The position numbers and the translations under genes are program-made. From Welwitschia mirabilis (lineage: Eukaryota; Gnetophyta; Gnetopsida; Welwitschiales), in NCBI GenBank assembly GCA_051453625.1, contig JBOZIK010000001.1:269361438-269425437 (forward strand): a DNA stretch of 64,000 bases, written 5' to 3'. The notes beneath the pieces were generated by a model, which worked only from the letters and a program-made list of their open reading frames with translations, was not told the origin of the DNA and ran no database searches. The first letter of the stretch is position 1, and the number at the start of each line of letters is the position of its first letter. Positions 36,601 to 49,490 of this stretch are shown here, piece by piece.

Positions 36601-37690
36601 TAAGATGACGGATTTGAAAATACACATGATAGTAAGTCTAGGGTTTGAGAGATTGAATGTAAAAAGAAAAATTAGTAGCCACCAATAAATTACCTGGGTA
36701 AGCATGTTACTATTGATTACAGTTTTATTTTAATTAATAAGAAGGAGAATGATCTTGAAGTGCATCAAATACTTAGGAAAACATGAGTATCTTTAATTTT
36801 AATGGATAATTAAAAAAGGATCTAATTAACAAGGTGAAGATGAACTGAACATCAGGAAGGTATTAGGTTAAAAAAAGAAAAGTAAAAAAAGAAAAAAAAG
36901 GAAAAAAAAGAAAAAAAACTAGAAACATGTTATATCGTTTTTTGGAAAAATTAAAAAATGCAGTTCTATGGTGACCAATGTACTACTAATAATAGAAGTA
37001 TTATATCTCCAAAAAATAAGTTCTATTAGATGCAAATTGATCCATAAAACACTAAGGATATATTGAATTAAGAAAATGAACATAACATGAACTTAATAGA
37101 TGTCATCTATAAAGTTACCCAAAGTTTTAGGTAAGACTTAAAATAATTTAAGCAAATTATTGGTTTAACATTACATTTATTATCTATTGAAGGACATTAA
37201 AGAAGGACACAATATTCATCTTCAATAACATTATAGTCACTAAGTCAACTTAGCCATTCTTCTTAAGGAACTTTAAATCATCTAAATATTTTAATATTGA
37301 ATTATGAGTTCCCATTCTTTTCCTACTGATTTGAACCTATAGATAAAGGGGAATAGTAGTGCATTAATAATTTACATTTGCAGAATGTTTGATCTATTAT
37401 TTAAGTAAAATTACTTCTTTTCATCTATGTTTTCCCTAATATTTGAAAATGCATTTTGTTTTAACAATATTTCAAATTATTAAGGCTTATAATGAAAATT
37501 TTTTTAACCTTGAATTATCTAATTTTTAAAGTTAAATATTTCTTTAATAAAATTAACCTCTTTTTTAAGTCAGGTAAAACACCCTTTTAGAAAATTTATC
37601 AACATTGAAATCTAAGAGATTATGAATATAGACTACAAATAAACAAATAGCTTCTAATGCAAAAGGCATCGATTTAGCTTCTGAAAACAT
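30601..37690. other. AT-rich DNA without recognisable genes
   Basis: No domain, element end or gene seen in 7 kb. Local oddities: an alternating purine-pyrimidine run (32840-32879), an A/G-only tract (about 36869-36918) and a less AT-rich block at 35580-35900 with no match. A weak LINE-like phrase (NRLEKILIPFL, near 36430) is not enough for a call. Confidence 0.45.
32840..32879. repeat. 40-bp strictly alternating purine-pyrimidine run
   Basis: Every base alternates between pyrimidine and purine across 40 positions, mixing TA, TG, CA and CG steps around the self-complementary GTAC and CATGCATG. Confidence 0.9.
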
Positions 37691-38120
37691 AACATCATAA
37701 CACATTTAATGTATTACCTTAACATCTCCTAATTAAAATTATTTTTAAACTTTTTCTATTTTCTTACACTAGTTATCTACTAATCTAGGCATCTAAATAA
37801 TAGAACCCCATATAATTATTAGTTGAATGATAGCGCAAAAAAAGGTTATTTGTAAATGTACTAATATTATGCATTTATTAAAAAATAATTTTTTTCCTAT
37901 TCATTTTAGATTTGAAAAGAAAAGTTAGTATCGTGAATGCAAAAAACCATAATTTTGGTTCTTTAGCATTCATCTTCATTCTAAACTAATGGTAAAATTT
38001 ATTCAAAATTAGAAATATATGTTGTACATGTTTATTTGTTTTAGAAATTAATGCAAAATCATCCATAAAACGCAAGATATTCATAACATAGTTTCCTACT
38101 TGTATAGGATGATTACATAA

Positions 38121-39050
38121 NNNNNNNNNNNNNNNNNNNNNNNNNNNNNNNNNNNNNNNNNNNNNNNNNNNNNNNNNNNNNNNNNNNNNNNNNNNNNNNN
38201 NNNNNNNNNNNNNNNNNNNNNNNNNNNNNNNNNNNNNNNNNNNNNNNNNNNNNNNNNNNNNNNNNNNNNNNNNNNNNNNNNNNNNNNNNNNNNNNNNNNN
38301 NNNNNNNNNNNNNNNNNNNNNNNNNNNNNNNNNNNNNNNNNNNNNNNNNNNNNNNNNNNNNNNNNNNNNNNNNNNNNNNNNNNNNNNNNNNNNNNNNNNN
38401 NNNNNNNNNNNNNNNNNNNNNNNNNNNNNNNNNNNNNNNNNNNNNNNNNNNNNNNNNNNNNNNNNNNNNNNNNNNNNNNNNNNNNNNNNNNNNNNNNNNN
38501 NNNNNNNNNNNNNNNNNNNNNNNNNNNNNNNNNNNNNNNNNNNNNNNNNNNNNNNNNNNNNNNNNNNNNNNNNNNNNNNNNNNNNNNNNNNNNNNNNNNN
38601 NNNNNNNNNNNNNNNNNNNNNNNNNNNNNNNNNNNNNNNNNNNNNNNNNNNNNNNNNNNNNNNNNNNNNNNNNNNNNNNNNNNNNNNNNNNNNNNNNNNN
38701 NNNNNNNNNNNNNNNNNNNNNNNNNNNNNNNNNNNNNNNNNNNNNNNNNNNNNNNNNNNNNNNNNNNNNNNNNNNNNNNNNNNNNNNNNNNNNNNNNNNN
38801 NNNNNNNNNNNNNNNNNNNNNNNNNNNNNNNNNNNNNNNNNNNNNNNNNNNNNNNNNNNNNNNNNNNNNNNNNNNNNNNNNNNNNNNNNNNNNNNNNNNN
38901 NNNNNNNNNNNNNNNNNNNNNNNNNNNNNNNNNNNNNNNNNNNNNNNNNNNNNNNNNNNNNNNNNNNNNNNNNNNNNNNNNNNNNNNNNNNNNNNNNNNN
39001 NNNNNNNNNNNNNNNNNNNNNNNNNNNNNNNNNNNNNNNNNNNNNNNNNN
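38121..39050. other. Assembly gap (930 N)
   Basis: Unsequenced bases inside LINE C, next to a (GA)n array that probably caused the break. Confidence 0.99.

Positions 39051-39126
<76 letters not shown>
39051..39126. repeat. (GA)n microsatellite at a gap edge
   Basis: About 38 GA units with one GAGAGT interruption at the gap side. Its continuation is hidden in the N gap 38121-39050, so its true length is unknown. Confidence 0.95.
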
Positions 39127-39129
<3 letters not shown>

Positions 39130-40895
39130 CATCAACAATTAAAGTATGAAACATCATTATTTTCTAAGAAATACTATCCATGAGTTGGATACATACCTAT
39201 TTATGTAGCTTCTAAATTTTAGACAATAAAGTTGGTGGAATTCCAATATTCTATAATTGTTTCCAAAGTTTATTAATCACATTCTTTAAAGGAATCCATA
39301 AATAAATGAATGTATGTTCATTTAGATCTTTACCTTCATCAATACAATGTTTCAAACAAATAAGATGGTGTACTATAAAATAAGATGAAAGTCTACTTAA
39401 AAAATTGTCTAAATTTCTCTCTGTCCATCTACTAATCTTGGCTTTAATAATGGTTCCTAGAAGTTTTTCAAAAATGATTACTAATTACAATTTGTTATAT
39501 CCCATATTTTATAAATGTTTAATTACTCAAATATTGGACACGTTAATCCCTTAATTGTATAATTCTTTTTTTATATTAAATTTTTAACATAAAACCCTTC
39601 TTTGATTAGAGGCTTTATGGAAAATAATGTTTATTTTATAACTAATAATGTCTTATATTTTTCTTATGTCAAAGATACACATTATTCTTAATTTTGAGGT
39701 ATGGATAGTTGTACGATATTTTAAGTAACTAACCTTAATTTTTAGTAATTTTGCATAGCTTTCATATTTTTAATAATAATTTTATTAAAACTTTTATTTT
39801 TCATTAGAAAGAAAATTAATAAACAAAAGTAACTCAAAAGTAAATGATTTCATTTATGTTAATACATCTATTTTATAAGGTAAGATTATTAAATTGAAAC
39901 TTATTGTCCCCATTGCATATGCTTATTGTAATGTTTCTTTATTGAAATTCTGTCTCCAATTAGGCTAGATGAAGATGAGAATGATTTAAGAGATCTATAT
40001 ACATGCTTGGTTGATGAGGTTACCAATGGAAACTTTTGGCCAAGTGTCTAGGAGGTTCTCTTTAATGTATGGGTACCATGCTCATTTTGCATTTTGGATT
40101 ATTGAATGTTGTTTATAGTTCTATCATGCATCAAATATGCATTATAATCCTTTCATTAGAATGTATTGTCTAATTCTTAATCTCATTTATGCTAGGTAGT
40201 CCTTCATGTCAATCCTAAGACTCATTGAATTTTTCTACTCTAAACTAATCTTGTACATTGATCTTTCTCCTAATTAATGTATATTTGTTTTAGTAATCAT
40301 TCACTTTACGTATTAAATTGACTAATTGAAATAAGTATATATATAAATTTTATCAACTATATTTTCTCAAGTTTGCTTTTGGATTTTTATGTTCCTATTA
40401 TGGATTAAGTTCATGTTTTTCCCTTGAAAATGATAGTATAACTTAAGAATATCATACCTTATTAAATATTAAATGAAATTTTATGTTTTTTTGTAAGTTG
40501 ATTATAAACATAATAAAAATTTAAAAGTAGTAACTTTTTAAAAATTATTTAAAATTTTTAAAAATAACTCAAAAAAAGAAAACAGTAAGTAATTAGTTTT
40601 AATTTACAAAATTAGTATTTAGTATTTTGTAATAAATGAATAGTCTAGATCATAGAAAACTAAATAATATTTCCAAAGAGTCCTCATTGGCCTAAAAATT
40701 TAACTTAACTGAAAAGTTATGACCTTTTTAGCATAGTGTGGTATTATAACGACTCTAAAAATTTAGACCATTTTTACACTTAAAGTATAATTTTTTAAAA
40801 TATATGTGTAGTAATCTCAACTTAATAGAGCTAATTTCTAGACATTATGTCATCAATTTGGTTTAATAAATATTATCATAATTTAATTTTTCCTT

Positions 40896-40940
<45 letters not shown>
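40896..40940. repeat. (TA)n microsatellite
   Basis: About 22 TA units with one TACATA interruption. Confidence 0.95.
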
Positions 40941-40944
<4 letters not shown>

Positions 40945-41209
40945 ATTAATTATAAAAAAAATTATTTAATAGAATTATGCTAATAATTTAAGATGCTTAA
41001 TTTCTAAAATAATTTCATTTTATGTTATTTTTACTAAATGTTCTTTGGTGAAATAGAATGTATGCCTTCTTTTTCTTAGGGCATTTATTATTGAATAGTA
41101 AGTGAAATTCTTATTTAGCATGAGTTAAGCTTAACCAATTAGGTATTTAAGGAATGTGTACTTTAATGTTATTTTACTTTGATAATACTATTAATGCTTT
41201 TTATATTTA

Positions 41210-41337
41210 CACACTCACACACACACACACACACACANNNNNNNNNNNNNNNNNNNNNNNNNNNNNNNNNNNNNNNNNNNNNNNNNNNNNNNNNNNNNNN
41301 NNNNNNNNNNNNNNNNNNNNNNNNNNNNNNNNNNNNN

Positions 41338-41375
<38 letters not shown>

Positions 41376-41399
41376 TGTGTGTGTATGTGTGTGTGTGTG

Positions 41400-41437
<38 letters not shown>

Positions 41438-41461
41438 ACTCTCTCTCTCTCTCACACACAT
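41210..41461. repeat. Compound microsatellite (CA)n - gap - (TC)n(TG)n(TC)n(CA)n
   Basis: Dinucleotide arrays on both sides of the 100-N gap 41238-41337. The open frames through it (Ser-Leu, Arg-Glu, Cys-Val, Thr-His runs) are repeat artefacts. Confidence 0.95.
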
Positions 41462-41581
41462 ATGTGTGCTTTAAGAAAATACTAATTAATCTGATTTCCT
41501 TTTTGATGAAAAAGATTCAACAAATAATGAAATTAAAAATACCTTGATCTTTTTAGAATGGGTCTAAGTCACATAGTAATG

Positions 41582-42169
41582 NNNNNNNNNNNNNNNNNNN
41601 NNNNNNNNNNNNNNNNNNNNNNNNNNNNNNNNNNNNNNNNNNNNNNNNNNNNNNNNNNNNNNNNNNNNNNNNNNNNNNNNNNNNNNNNNNNNNNNNNNNN
41701 NNNNNNNNNNNNNNNNNNNNNNNNNNNNNNNNNNNNNNNNNNNNNNNNNNNNNNNNNNNNNNNNNNNNNNNNNNNNNNNNNNNNNNNNNNNNNNNNNNNN
41801 NNNNNNNNNNNNNNNNNNNNNNNNNNNNNNNNNNNNNNNNNNNNNNNNNNNNNNNNNNNNNNNNNNNNNNNNNNNNNNNNNNNNNNNNNNNNNNNNNNNN
41901 NNNNNNNNNNNNNNNNNNNNNNNNNNNNNNNNNNNNNNNNNNNNNNNNNNNNNNNNNNNNNNNNNNNNNNNNNNNNNNNNNNNNNNNNNNNNNNNNNNNN
42001 NNNNNNNNNNNNNNNNNNNNNNNNNNNNNNNNNNNNNNNNNNNNNNNNNNNNNNNNNNNNNNNNNNNNNNNNNNNNNNNNNNNNNNNNNNNNNNNNNNNN
42101 NNNNNNNNNNNNNNNNNNNNNNNNNNNNNNNNNNNNNNNNNNNNNNNNNNNNNNNNNNNNNNNNNNNNN
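41582..42169. other. Assembly gap (588 N)
   Basis: Unsequenced bases inside the gypsy 5' LTR, directly abutting the first copy of a 77-bp duplicated block. Confidence 0.99.
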
Positions 42170-42502
42170 ATCATTAATCATATTATTATGTTGAAATTTA
42201 CTATTTAAACTTGAATAAAGGGTATTTAAAGAGGACATATTTTTATTATGAGGGTTTTTACTTTTGTAATTTAATTAACTCAATTAGTTTTGTTTTCATT
42301 GAAAGACCTTTTTAAGAGTCAAAACCATAATCACAAAGTCATGGGAGCACTACTCTACCACTAGGAGGTCAATAAAGAGACATGAATTCTAAGTAAGCAT
42401 TATGTCTTGTATTTTTGTTTTGCTAATCATTAATCATATTATTATGTTGAAATTTACTATTTAAACTTGAATAAAGGGTATTTAAAGAGGACATATTTTT
42501 AT
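42170..42502 (+). repeat. Perfect 77-bp direct duplication, 256 bp apart
   Basis: 42170-42246 and 42426-42502 are identical over 77 bp in a region where all other repeats are strongly diverged. Confidence 0.9.
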
Positions 42503-43550
42503 GAATAGAAACTATCTTTTTTAGGGGGGAAAAACTTTAAGGTAGCAATGTGATTTATTTGGTAGGTGCTATTAATGTACTATAAAAGGGAGCTATTTAT
42601 AATGACTTAATTACCATTAGCATATTTTTCAAATGTAATTATATTATAATATAATAAATGAAAATTATGTATTTCTTGTTCTTTTTATGTATGATTGTTT
42701 GTAATAAAATAAACCTAATAAAGTTAGAATTACTTTTCGTAGATAAATAATCAACTAAATATCTATATTACTTAGGATTGTATGCATGCATTTATGTGAT
42801 ATATTCATCTAATATAACTAAATTAAGATAATCCTAATAATTATCATCTTCATAATCAGATTTCATTAGCAACGTGGGTGGCATTTCATTCTTATATAAA
42901 ACCCTTCTAAAAGTTGATTTAATAGTTACTCTTCTGTCCTACCCATGTATTGCCTTACTCTGAATTAATATCTCAAGCTCTTAGTATTGAAGGATTATGT
43001 TGGATTATCCTAAGGTGCTTCAAGAAAGGAAGGATTACTTGTATACATGCTTCCACATCATGTATCACCTATTTTCTTTTTGGTGATATGTTAAGGTGAT
43101 ATATAAGCTCAACCATGTTAGTTACAGTTTAGAACTCAAAGTAAAACTAATTCACATCTAAATGGTAGTTAAATGTCAAGTTGGAATGCCATTAATAGGA
43201 GCTGTAAACTCTTATTATATTGATTAGGTAATATCTTAAACCTATATTCATATATTTGTTATAACAAGTTTACATCTCATTAATGATATACAAGATATTT
43301 CTATGTGGAAAAAAAAGTAGGAAGAAATATAGAAGACAGAAGTATGACATTATTATTTTTTGCAAACCAAAATAATCTATATTAAATTTTATAAAAAATA
43401 TTTGTAAGATTTCCTTTTCCTAAATGTATACAATTATACTAATATAACATGTGTAAAAGTTGACCTAAGTTCCAATAAGCATTTCAATTAATTTAAATTC
43501 CACAAAAAAATATGCTTAATAATAGTGATTTAAGTTGGGGTATGACATAA

Positions 43551-43563
43551 GGGTATTAGAGCC
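43551..43563 (+). other. Gypsy primer binding site (degenerate)
   Basis: GGGTATTAGAGCC, three bases after the LTR end, resembles TGGTATCAGAGCC (initiator tRNA-Met). Confidence 0.55.
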
Positions 43564-45025
43564 TTAGTTTAACTTAAATCACATCTATATTAATTTATTA
43601 TAATTTTGCAAAATTATTAAGTTAATTATATCCATGATAACCCGGATTTCTAAATAATAAAAAAGTTAATCATATTCATGATAATCTTAATCTATAAATA
43701 ATCATGAAATTAATTATATTAATAATAACTCTAATTCCAAAATAATATTAAAAGAACAATTAGTGTATCATCATATCTTTAAAAACTCTATTATCTTATA
43801 AATAAGAATAGTGATCTTTAAGCAAATTGAACATGTTTCAAGAATTTATGATAATTTAAATTTGTACATATAAACCCATAACCTTGTAGAAAACCCTAGA
43901 GAGCTTGACCATTTTAAGGGGAATATAAATGAATAAGTAAATAAAAATACATCATAACTATGTATACCTTAAAAGTAATTAATCTTATAATCATTTTAAG
44001 TTAATATGTTCAATCTTATATCATAGTCTTTCAAAACTTTCTAATTATGTAATCATCAACATTAAAAGATAATTCCTAATATTAAATTATGAACCTAATA
44101 AATCATATTCTTTTAAAAGAAAATAAGGATACTTACCTGATTATTTAGTTTAAATTATAGAACAAAACAAATACATTAGTAAGAATTAATTACCTGATGA
44201 TAATAATATCATCCTTACTTATTATATATTTTTTATTGGAGGGTAATCTAGGTAGGTAACTATGTGCCACATAAATGCCTAATGCCACTTTAACCCATGC
44301 AAACTATGCACCCCAATAACACTTGCACCCATGCAAATCATGTGTCCCTACTAATGTAGGGGTTTGGACTTAGAATCTTGTGTTCAATGTGTCCAGACTT
44401 CACCATTGTGGTAATTGATCTATATGATAACACCATCCTTATTGATATTATATAAAACTATTAATTTTAAAATTTAATAATATAATATAATATTTATACT
44501 GTTCTAAACAAGATCTTATAATATTTTTAACTCCTTATAGATGACCCGTTATTGTTAACTAAGTATTAAGGGCAATTTAGTTTCACCAACTAATCAACCT
44601 TAAGATAACCAATGGATCAATTAGCAACATAACGATGAAAATCAAAATTCATTTAGTCTTAATCTAGAGCGTGTTTCTATCACAAACAATAAATAAAGGA
44701 TAAAAACCATAAGTAAAAAGCTGAATCATGGTTAAGTAATGTTGAAAAAATTATATGAACCTTAGGATGTGATGAATATGAAAAGGCTTATTTAATTAGT
44801 TACATTTTAGAAGAAGAAGTAAATTACTATGGAAAACAAATATGACAAAGCTAGAAAATTTAAGAATTTCATGACCAAAGTTTGACCATATTTTTAAAGG
44901 GAAAAAAATATCACTAGCTTTTAAATTTTGTCAAAAGATTATTACAATTTAAGATAAGCTCCTAATGTGATTATAGCATCACATGAATGTAAATGTGTGG
45001 AATTGTTAAGATATGTGTCATGTAG
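43564..45025 (+). pseudogene. Gypsy leader and N-terminal gag
   Basis: AT-rich leader to about 44.7 kb, then gag: CDEYEKAYLISYILEEEVNYYG (shown in part; 44768-44832) matches the chromovirus gag phrase 'C.d.eKv..A.f.L.geA..WW'. The frame is cut at the Copia-2 LTR. Confidence 0.65.
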
Positions 45026-46347
45026 TGAGGATCTTTGAATTCAAATGAGAAGGGTGAATGAGTTCTTAATAAAATAATCAAATTAAAATTATTAACTAAA
45101 AATTATACTCTTATTAGTTTACGTGGTTCCCCAACTTAGGTACGTCCACACTTAGAGGGTAGATCTTATTCCCACCTCTAGGTAATTTACCCATAATTAA
45201 AATAGTGGTTTTAAAATACCACAAACATTACATCTATATGAGATGCTCCCCATGAGGAAGTAATATCTTTCCCTTAAGGACTGTAATGAATTAGCAATAT
45301 GAAGTGTCCACTAGAACTTGCTCAAGAAATTGCATGCACACACTTACAAGGGTTGCTTCACTACTGGGAATCCCTAAATAAAATGTTTATTAAAAGAAGA
45401 TAGACTAATAATCATGATTCCACAAATTAGATAATTCCACACTGAAATACCTAAATCAAATAAAAAATGAGAAAAACTTGAATTATGAAGTTGAATGAGG
45501 TAACTTGTCTCTTCTTGCTAAAGTCCTCTTATGAATGAATCAATGAGCATTGTTGCTATAGTAGAACTATTCAATTCATAGTGATTTAACTGGGTATCTT
45601 CAATAACAGTTCTGATAGCCTTTTTTAGATTTATTTAGATCTTTTATCAATTTCATATTGTACCTTTTTGTATGAAAAACATGTTTCCCATTCACTTGGC
45701 TATTGAAATAGATGTTAAAATTTCATTTTCATGAGTTCAAATAGTAAAAAACAATCATATTTAATTATGCAATGAGTAACTTATAATTTCTATCATTTTT
45801 GTCAAAGACGTCTTTAGAAGCTAAAGACATCTTTCAATAGCAAACATCTGACAATTGGCGGATGTCTTTGGTAAACTTCATATTAAGCTAATAAACCTAG
45901 AATTCAATAATTTTTAACCTCCCAATATTATGATTCTAGTATAAAACCCTTGTTAGGTAGCCTATAAAGTTAACTTCATAGTAGAGGTATTTGATTATTA
46001 AAGATGTCTTGTGTCATTGACTTTACTAATTAGTAAAGATGCCTTAAGATTATAAAACGTCTTTTATTAGTGATTCTACATTTGGACTAGACATCTTGAT
46101 TTGGTGAAGACATATTTGACATCTAAAAATGTCTTTAAATCTATGAATACATCTTTGATAAGATAGATATATTTCATCCATTTTGTAGATGACTTTTATC
46201 TTTGAAGATGCCTTTCTCTCTTAATATGTTTTCCAACATGGAGATGTCTTTCAAGCACACTTTATAAAAGATTTAATTGCTTATCCTACACATAATACAT
46301 GACATACTTAACAAGTGACATCATTGAAACTAGGATTTTACTAAAAA
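45026..46347 (-). repeat. Copia-2 3' LTR
   Basis: Aligns with 53898-55211, for example AAAATTATACTCTTATTAG against AAATTATACTCTCACTAG near the element end. Carries an intact AAAGACGTCTTT (45804-45815) and many AGACATCT/AGATGTCT derivatives at 45800-46260. On the minus strand an A/G-rich ATAAAAAAAGGGAA (about 46350-46363) precedes it as polypurine tract. Confidence 0.85.
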
Positions 46348-48370
46348 TATTCCCTTTTTTTATGATGTTCAAAACTTGACAAATCCTATTATTGTAGGCT
46401 TTAACAAACATAATCAAGATTATTTGAAATCAAACATCCTTCATTTGTAATTCATAACTTCTAAACTAAATAGCATGAAAAATATAACATTTATCAACTA
46501 GAGCATGAATTCATAGAATTTTAAAAGCTAAGAAAACATGAAATAGCTAGATGTACATATGGAAGCAAAACACATAAGTATGCCATATATTAACTAGTGT
46601 CAACATACAAAAACAAGTATTATAGAGTATTAAACTACCAAATAATAAGCATAAATAAAAGAGTATAGTAAAATAAATATACGCTATCATGAGTGCTCAT
46701 GCACAACTGAGGTCACTTGCAAGGTAGCCAATAAAAATCCTCATAGTTAAACCAACTCCAATCTCAAATAAAATTTCATAGATAGATTTTCCACTATATC
46801 ATTCCCTTATTTTGGACATCACGAAAAGATAATCATTAAGTATCAATTAACTGCTATAGTACTTCATGGAGCCTACAATGTTACTATCATCATCATTGCC
46901 ATAAGTGGTGTATAAGGGAATAGCTTAGGAAGATGATAGTGTAGGAGGTGAAGTGTGCTATTTCTTTGATTATCCCTATGAAGACTCATCATGGCCATGT
47001 GAATCTTATCTCCTCATGCATACTTAGGTGTGAGGTGTGATGGCTATGTCAAATAGGATAGTAGTGACTGCCTTTACAAATTCAAATCCCGATAGTGAAG
47101 CTTTGACAAGTGGTGAAATATGTGGTTTGAAGGATGTGATGGCTCCTATCGAGTAGGATGATAAATATTAATTCTCCTTCTAGGATAGTAAAATATAAGT
47201 GGTTCATCCTCTGAGTCTTCTGACTCCACAATTGTATGCTAAGGTGGATGGTATTCCTCTTAAGACTTATCCTTAACTTATTATTCCTCTTCACTACTTT
47301 TGGATTTGTTCATTTCCTCAATTCTACTAGAGTCATAACCTCTATTCAAAGATGGGGGTGTCTTCTCCATTTTTATTTCTTCCTTATTGATCCATGTAGG
47401 GATCCTTATCATCTTCCAAATAGATGGTTGAGCCTCCCTGTCACTAACTTTAGTATGTCCATCGCTATCCTTTTTCTTTAATCTTAAGATATTTCAACCA
47501 ATTTTTCCCATCATTTTTATAATAAAAATCATATTTACTAAAGAATATTCTTAAGAACCTGTTAATTTAGAATGCTTAATTTATTTTTCATAAAATTCTT
47601 TACTTGAATCTATTCTTACCTAAATAAGTAATCTTTATTTCTCACTGAATTCTAGTAAAGGTTTGTTAGGCTTGATCAAATTTAGATGGGATACATAGAT
47701 ACCAACATTGCTAACAATAAAACTGATCAAACATGAACACATAAAAGAATGACCTTTATAAAATATAGTGACAATGTCTTTATATAAGGTATAACCATGA
47801 TCAATCTTAAAACTAGTTAATAGGCAATAAATCACATGGGTTTGCATTGGATTACAATATTTGTAGCTTTCTTTCCTAACCAGAATATTGTAAAATACTA
47901 AACAACTTAAGAGTGATGCATCTAAAACCATGTCCTTTTTGTTTAATTTATCTTAAAAAATAGATCTAGCTCTTCTAAAAATAACTAAGCTTAATTCATG
48001 ACGAGTAACTTATGGTAACTCTATTTTTAAAATTTTTTGGATTGAATGCATATACACTTGAGGCAAATTGGTTGTATCAATTTAAGAAGAATATTAATGA
48101 TGCCTTTGGTGATGGGTGGGGAGGTGAATAAAGATGTACCTATTATTTAACTTTGAAGTGACATGTAGTATCATAAATCTCATGAATATTTGCATAAGAT
48201 TCACGTACCATCTAATTAGGAAGACCTTACGCCAATTAAGCAATTTTTTGTCATTATAATCTAGTAAATTGAAAGAGAATTTAATGTTTTTCTCCTTCTA
48301 GAAGTCTAAGGTTCTTTTTGCTATAAGTATGTTGTGATTTCATGAAGCATAGTGTTCTTGACCATCTTTA
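46348..48370 (-). pseudogene. Copia-2 accessory ORF region between pol and 3' LTR
   Basis: Minus strand, sense to the element. LDYNDKKLLNWRKVFLI (about 48270-48220), then VRESYANIHEIYD (48208-48170), then in a shifted frame VFYNILVRKESYKYCN, HVIYCLLTSFKIDHGYTLYK and FIVSNVGIYVS (47900-47690). This order (iVrEFYAN..., a basic block, then clltgrkInl...i...i and a closing G-V-.-hydrophobic block) is that of the 'putative plant transposon protein' family (Transposase_32 as I recall it), found as an extra ORF in plant retrotransposons. A Lys/Glu/Ser-rich, probably disordered tail follows (about 47481-46900: KTPPSLNRGYDSSRIEEMNK; ESEDSEDEPLIFYYPRRR). Function unknown. Broken by stops and shifts. 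Confidence 0.55.
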
Positions 48371-49490
48371 TGATAGAAATGTGGTTCATACTATGCTGGA
48401 TGTACTTCTGTTATAATTTCTTTTTGTTTTTCTTTAAAATATTTGAATAAAGTTATCAACACTATCAAAGATTATCACCTACTCAGTGTTTTCTAACTAT
48501 GCTTGCTTTATGTCAAGACTTTGCCCTAATCCAAAACATTTACCCAGCTAAATCTGTAAAAGGGGAATACCTAGAACTCTAAAAAGGGACACTTGTTAAG
48601 AGGAGAAGTTGAAAATAAGGTTGTATGGCCCATTGTATCTTTGTAATAGGTCAAAATCCTAATTTTGTATAATTTTTTATCTTTGGAATTGATGTAGTAA
48701 AGACATCTTTGGTGTGGAAGGCATTTATAATGTACAATCCAAATGTCTTTAAATTAAGAAGATGTTTACCTATAAAAACTACAAAAAAAAAAAAAAAAAT
48801 CATAGAGATGTTTAATGAGATGTAAGAAATTTGATGATAGATGTCTATTTTACATGAAATACGTCTTTATTGAAAATGCTAAAGACAGATCGTACTTCAA
48901 GTATCAAAGATGTCTCTTATTCGAGAAATGTCTTTAGTGATTAAATACAAAAACTTGTGAGACCATAGCTAGAGTAATCTGATACGTCTTGTACTATAGA
49001 AATCCACTATGTAGCTAAATAATATTTACATTTATTATGCATAAAATTTTATCTCAACTCTATAAAGATAACTATTAGTAATTTTATATAGTTAAAAGAT
49101 TACTTCATAGGCTTCCACAATTAGGCATGACCTAGTCCTAGATTTTTATATATTTTATAGAAATTTTCTTCATTGAATGTCTTGGTAAACACATATGTCA
49201 GCTAATCTTCCACCCTTATATTTTCTAAAGTGATGTGTCTATTTTGAACATGTTCACATATGAAGTAATTTCTAATCTCTATGCACTTCATTCTAGAGTG
49301 TTAACTGAGATTCTTAAAGATGTTGATTACACTTTTCTTGTGATAATATATGGGTATGTTCTTCATGATACATCCAAAATATCTTAAAGGTTGTTTCATC
49401 CAAAGCACTTACGTACAACATCTATCAACATCAATATATTTAACTTCTACTGTTGAGAGATTAACTGAGTCTTATTTCTTGTTACTTCAT
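48371..49490 (-). other. Copia-2 spacer between pol and accessory ORF
   Basis: No domain seen except a second cluster of AGACATCT/AGATGTCT motifs at 48700-48990 and an A17 run near 48782-48799. Confidence 0.45.

Larger units (their letters stand above)
37700..39492 (-). mobile_element. LINE remnant C, of a different clade (RTE/CR1/jockey-like RT)
   Basis: Minus strand. IIFEKLLGTIIKAKISRWTE (39475-39415) is an 'sv.gKllE.ii..ri..w' RT block. HHLICLKHCIDEGKDLNEHT (about 39350-39290) matches the '.h.T.d.i..L...id.' block and IYLWIPLKNVINKLWKQL the 'vDF.kAFDtV....L...L' block, with IGIPPTLLSKI after it. Past a (GA)n array and a 930-N gap, FMDDFALISKTNKHVQHIF (about 38020-38070) is the YADD box. 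LYGVLLF (about 37820) resembles the LYGsE.W block. This layout differs from L1 elements A and B. The remnant stops exactly where the gypsy 5' LTR begins at 39493. Confidence 0.75.
39493..43547 (+). repeat. Gypsy 5' LTR (about 4 kb)
   Basis: 39493-39895 aligns with 61632-62012 and 39896-40350 with 63541-64000 of the 3' LTR. The 1.5 kb between these in the 3' LTR, which includes a TATA box, is missing here. The end is inferred from GGGGTATGACA (43537-43547), inverted match of the start, and from the primer site that follows. Contains a (TA)n array, a CA/TC/TG array, and N gaps 41238-41337 and 41582-42169. Confidence 0.7.

Noticed and set aside
38096-39157. Very long frames on the minus strand
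   Set aside because: They are made of N bases and the (GA)n array.
41154-41547. Thr-His, Ser-Leu, Cys-Val and Arg-Glu repeat frames on both strands
   Set aside because: Translations of dinucleotide repeats through a gap.
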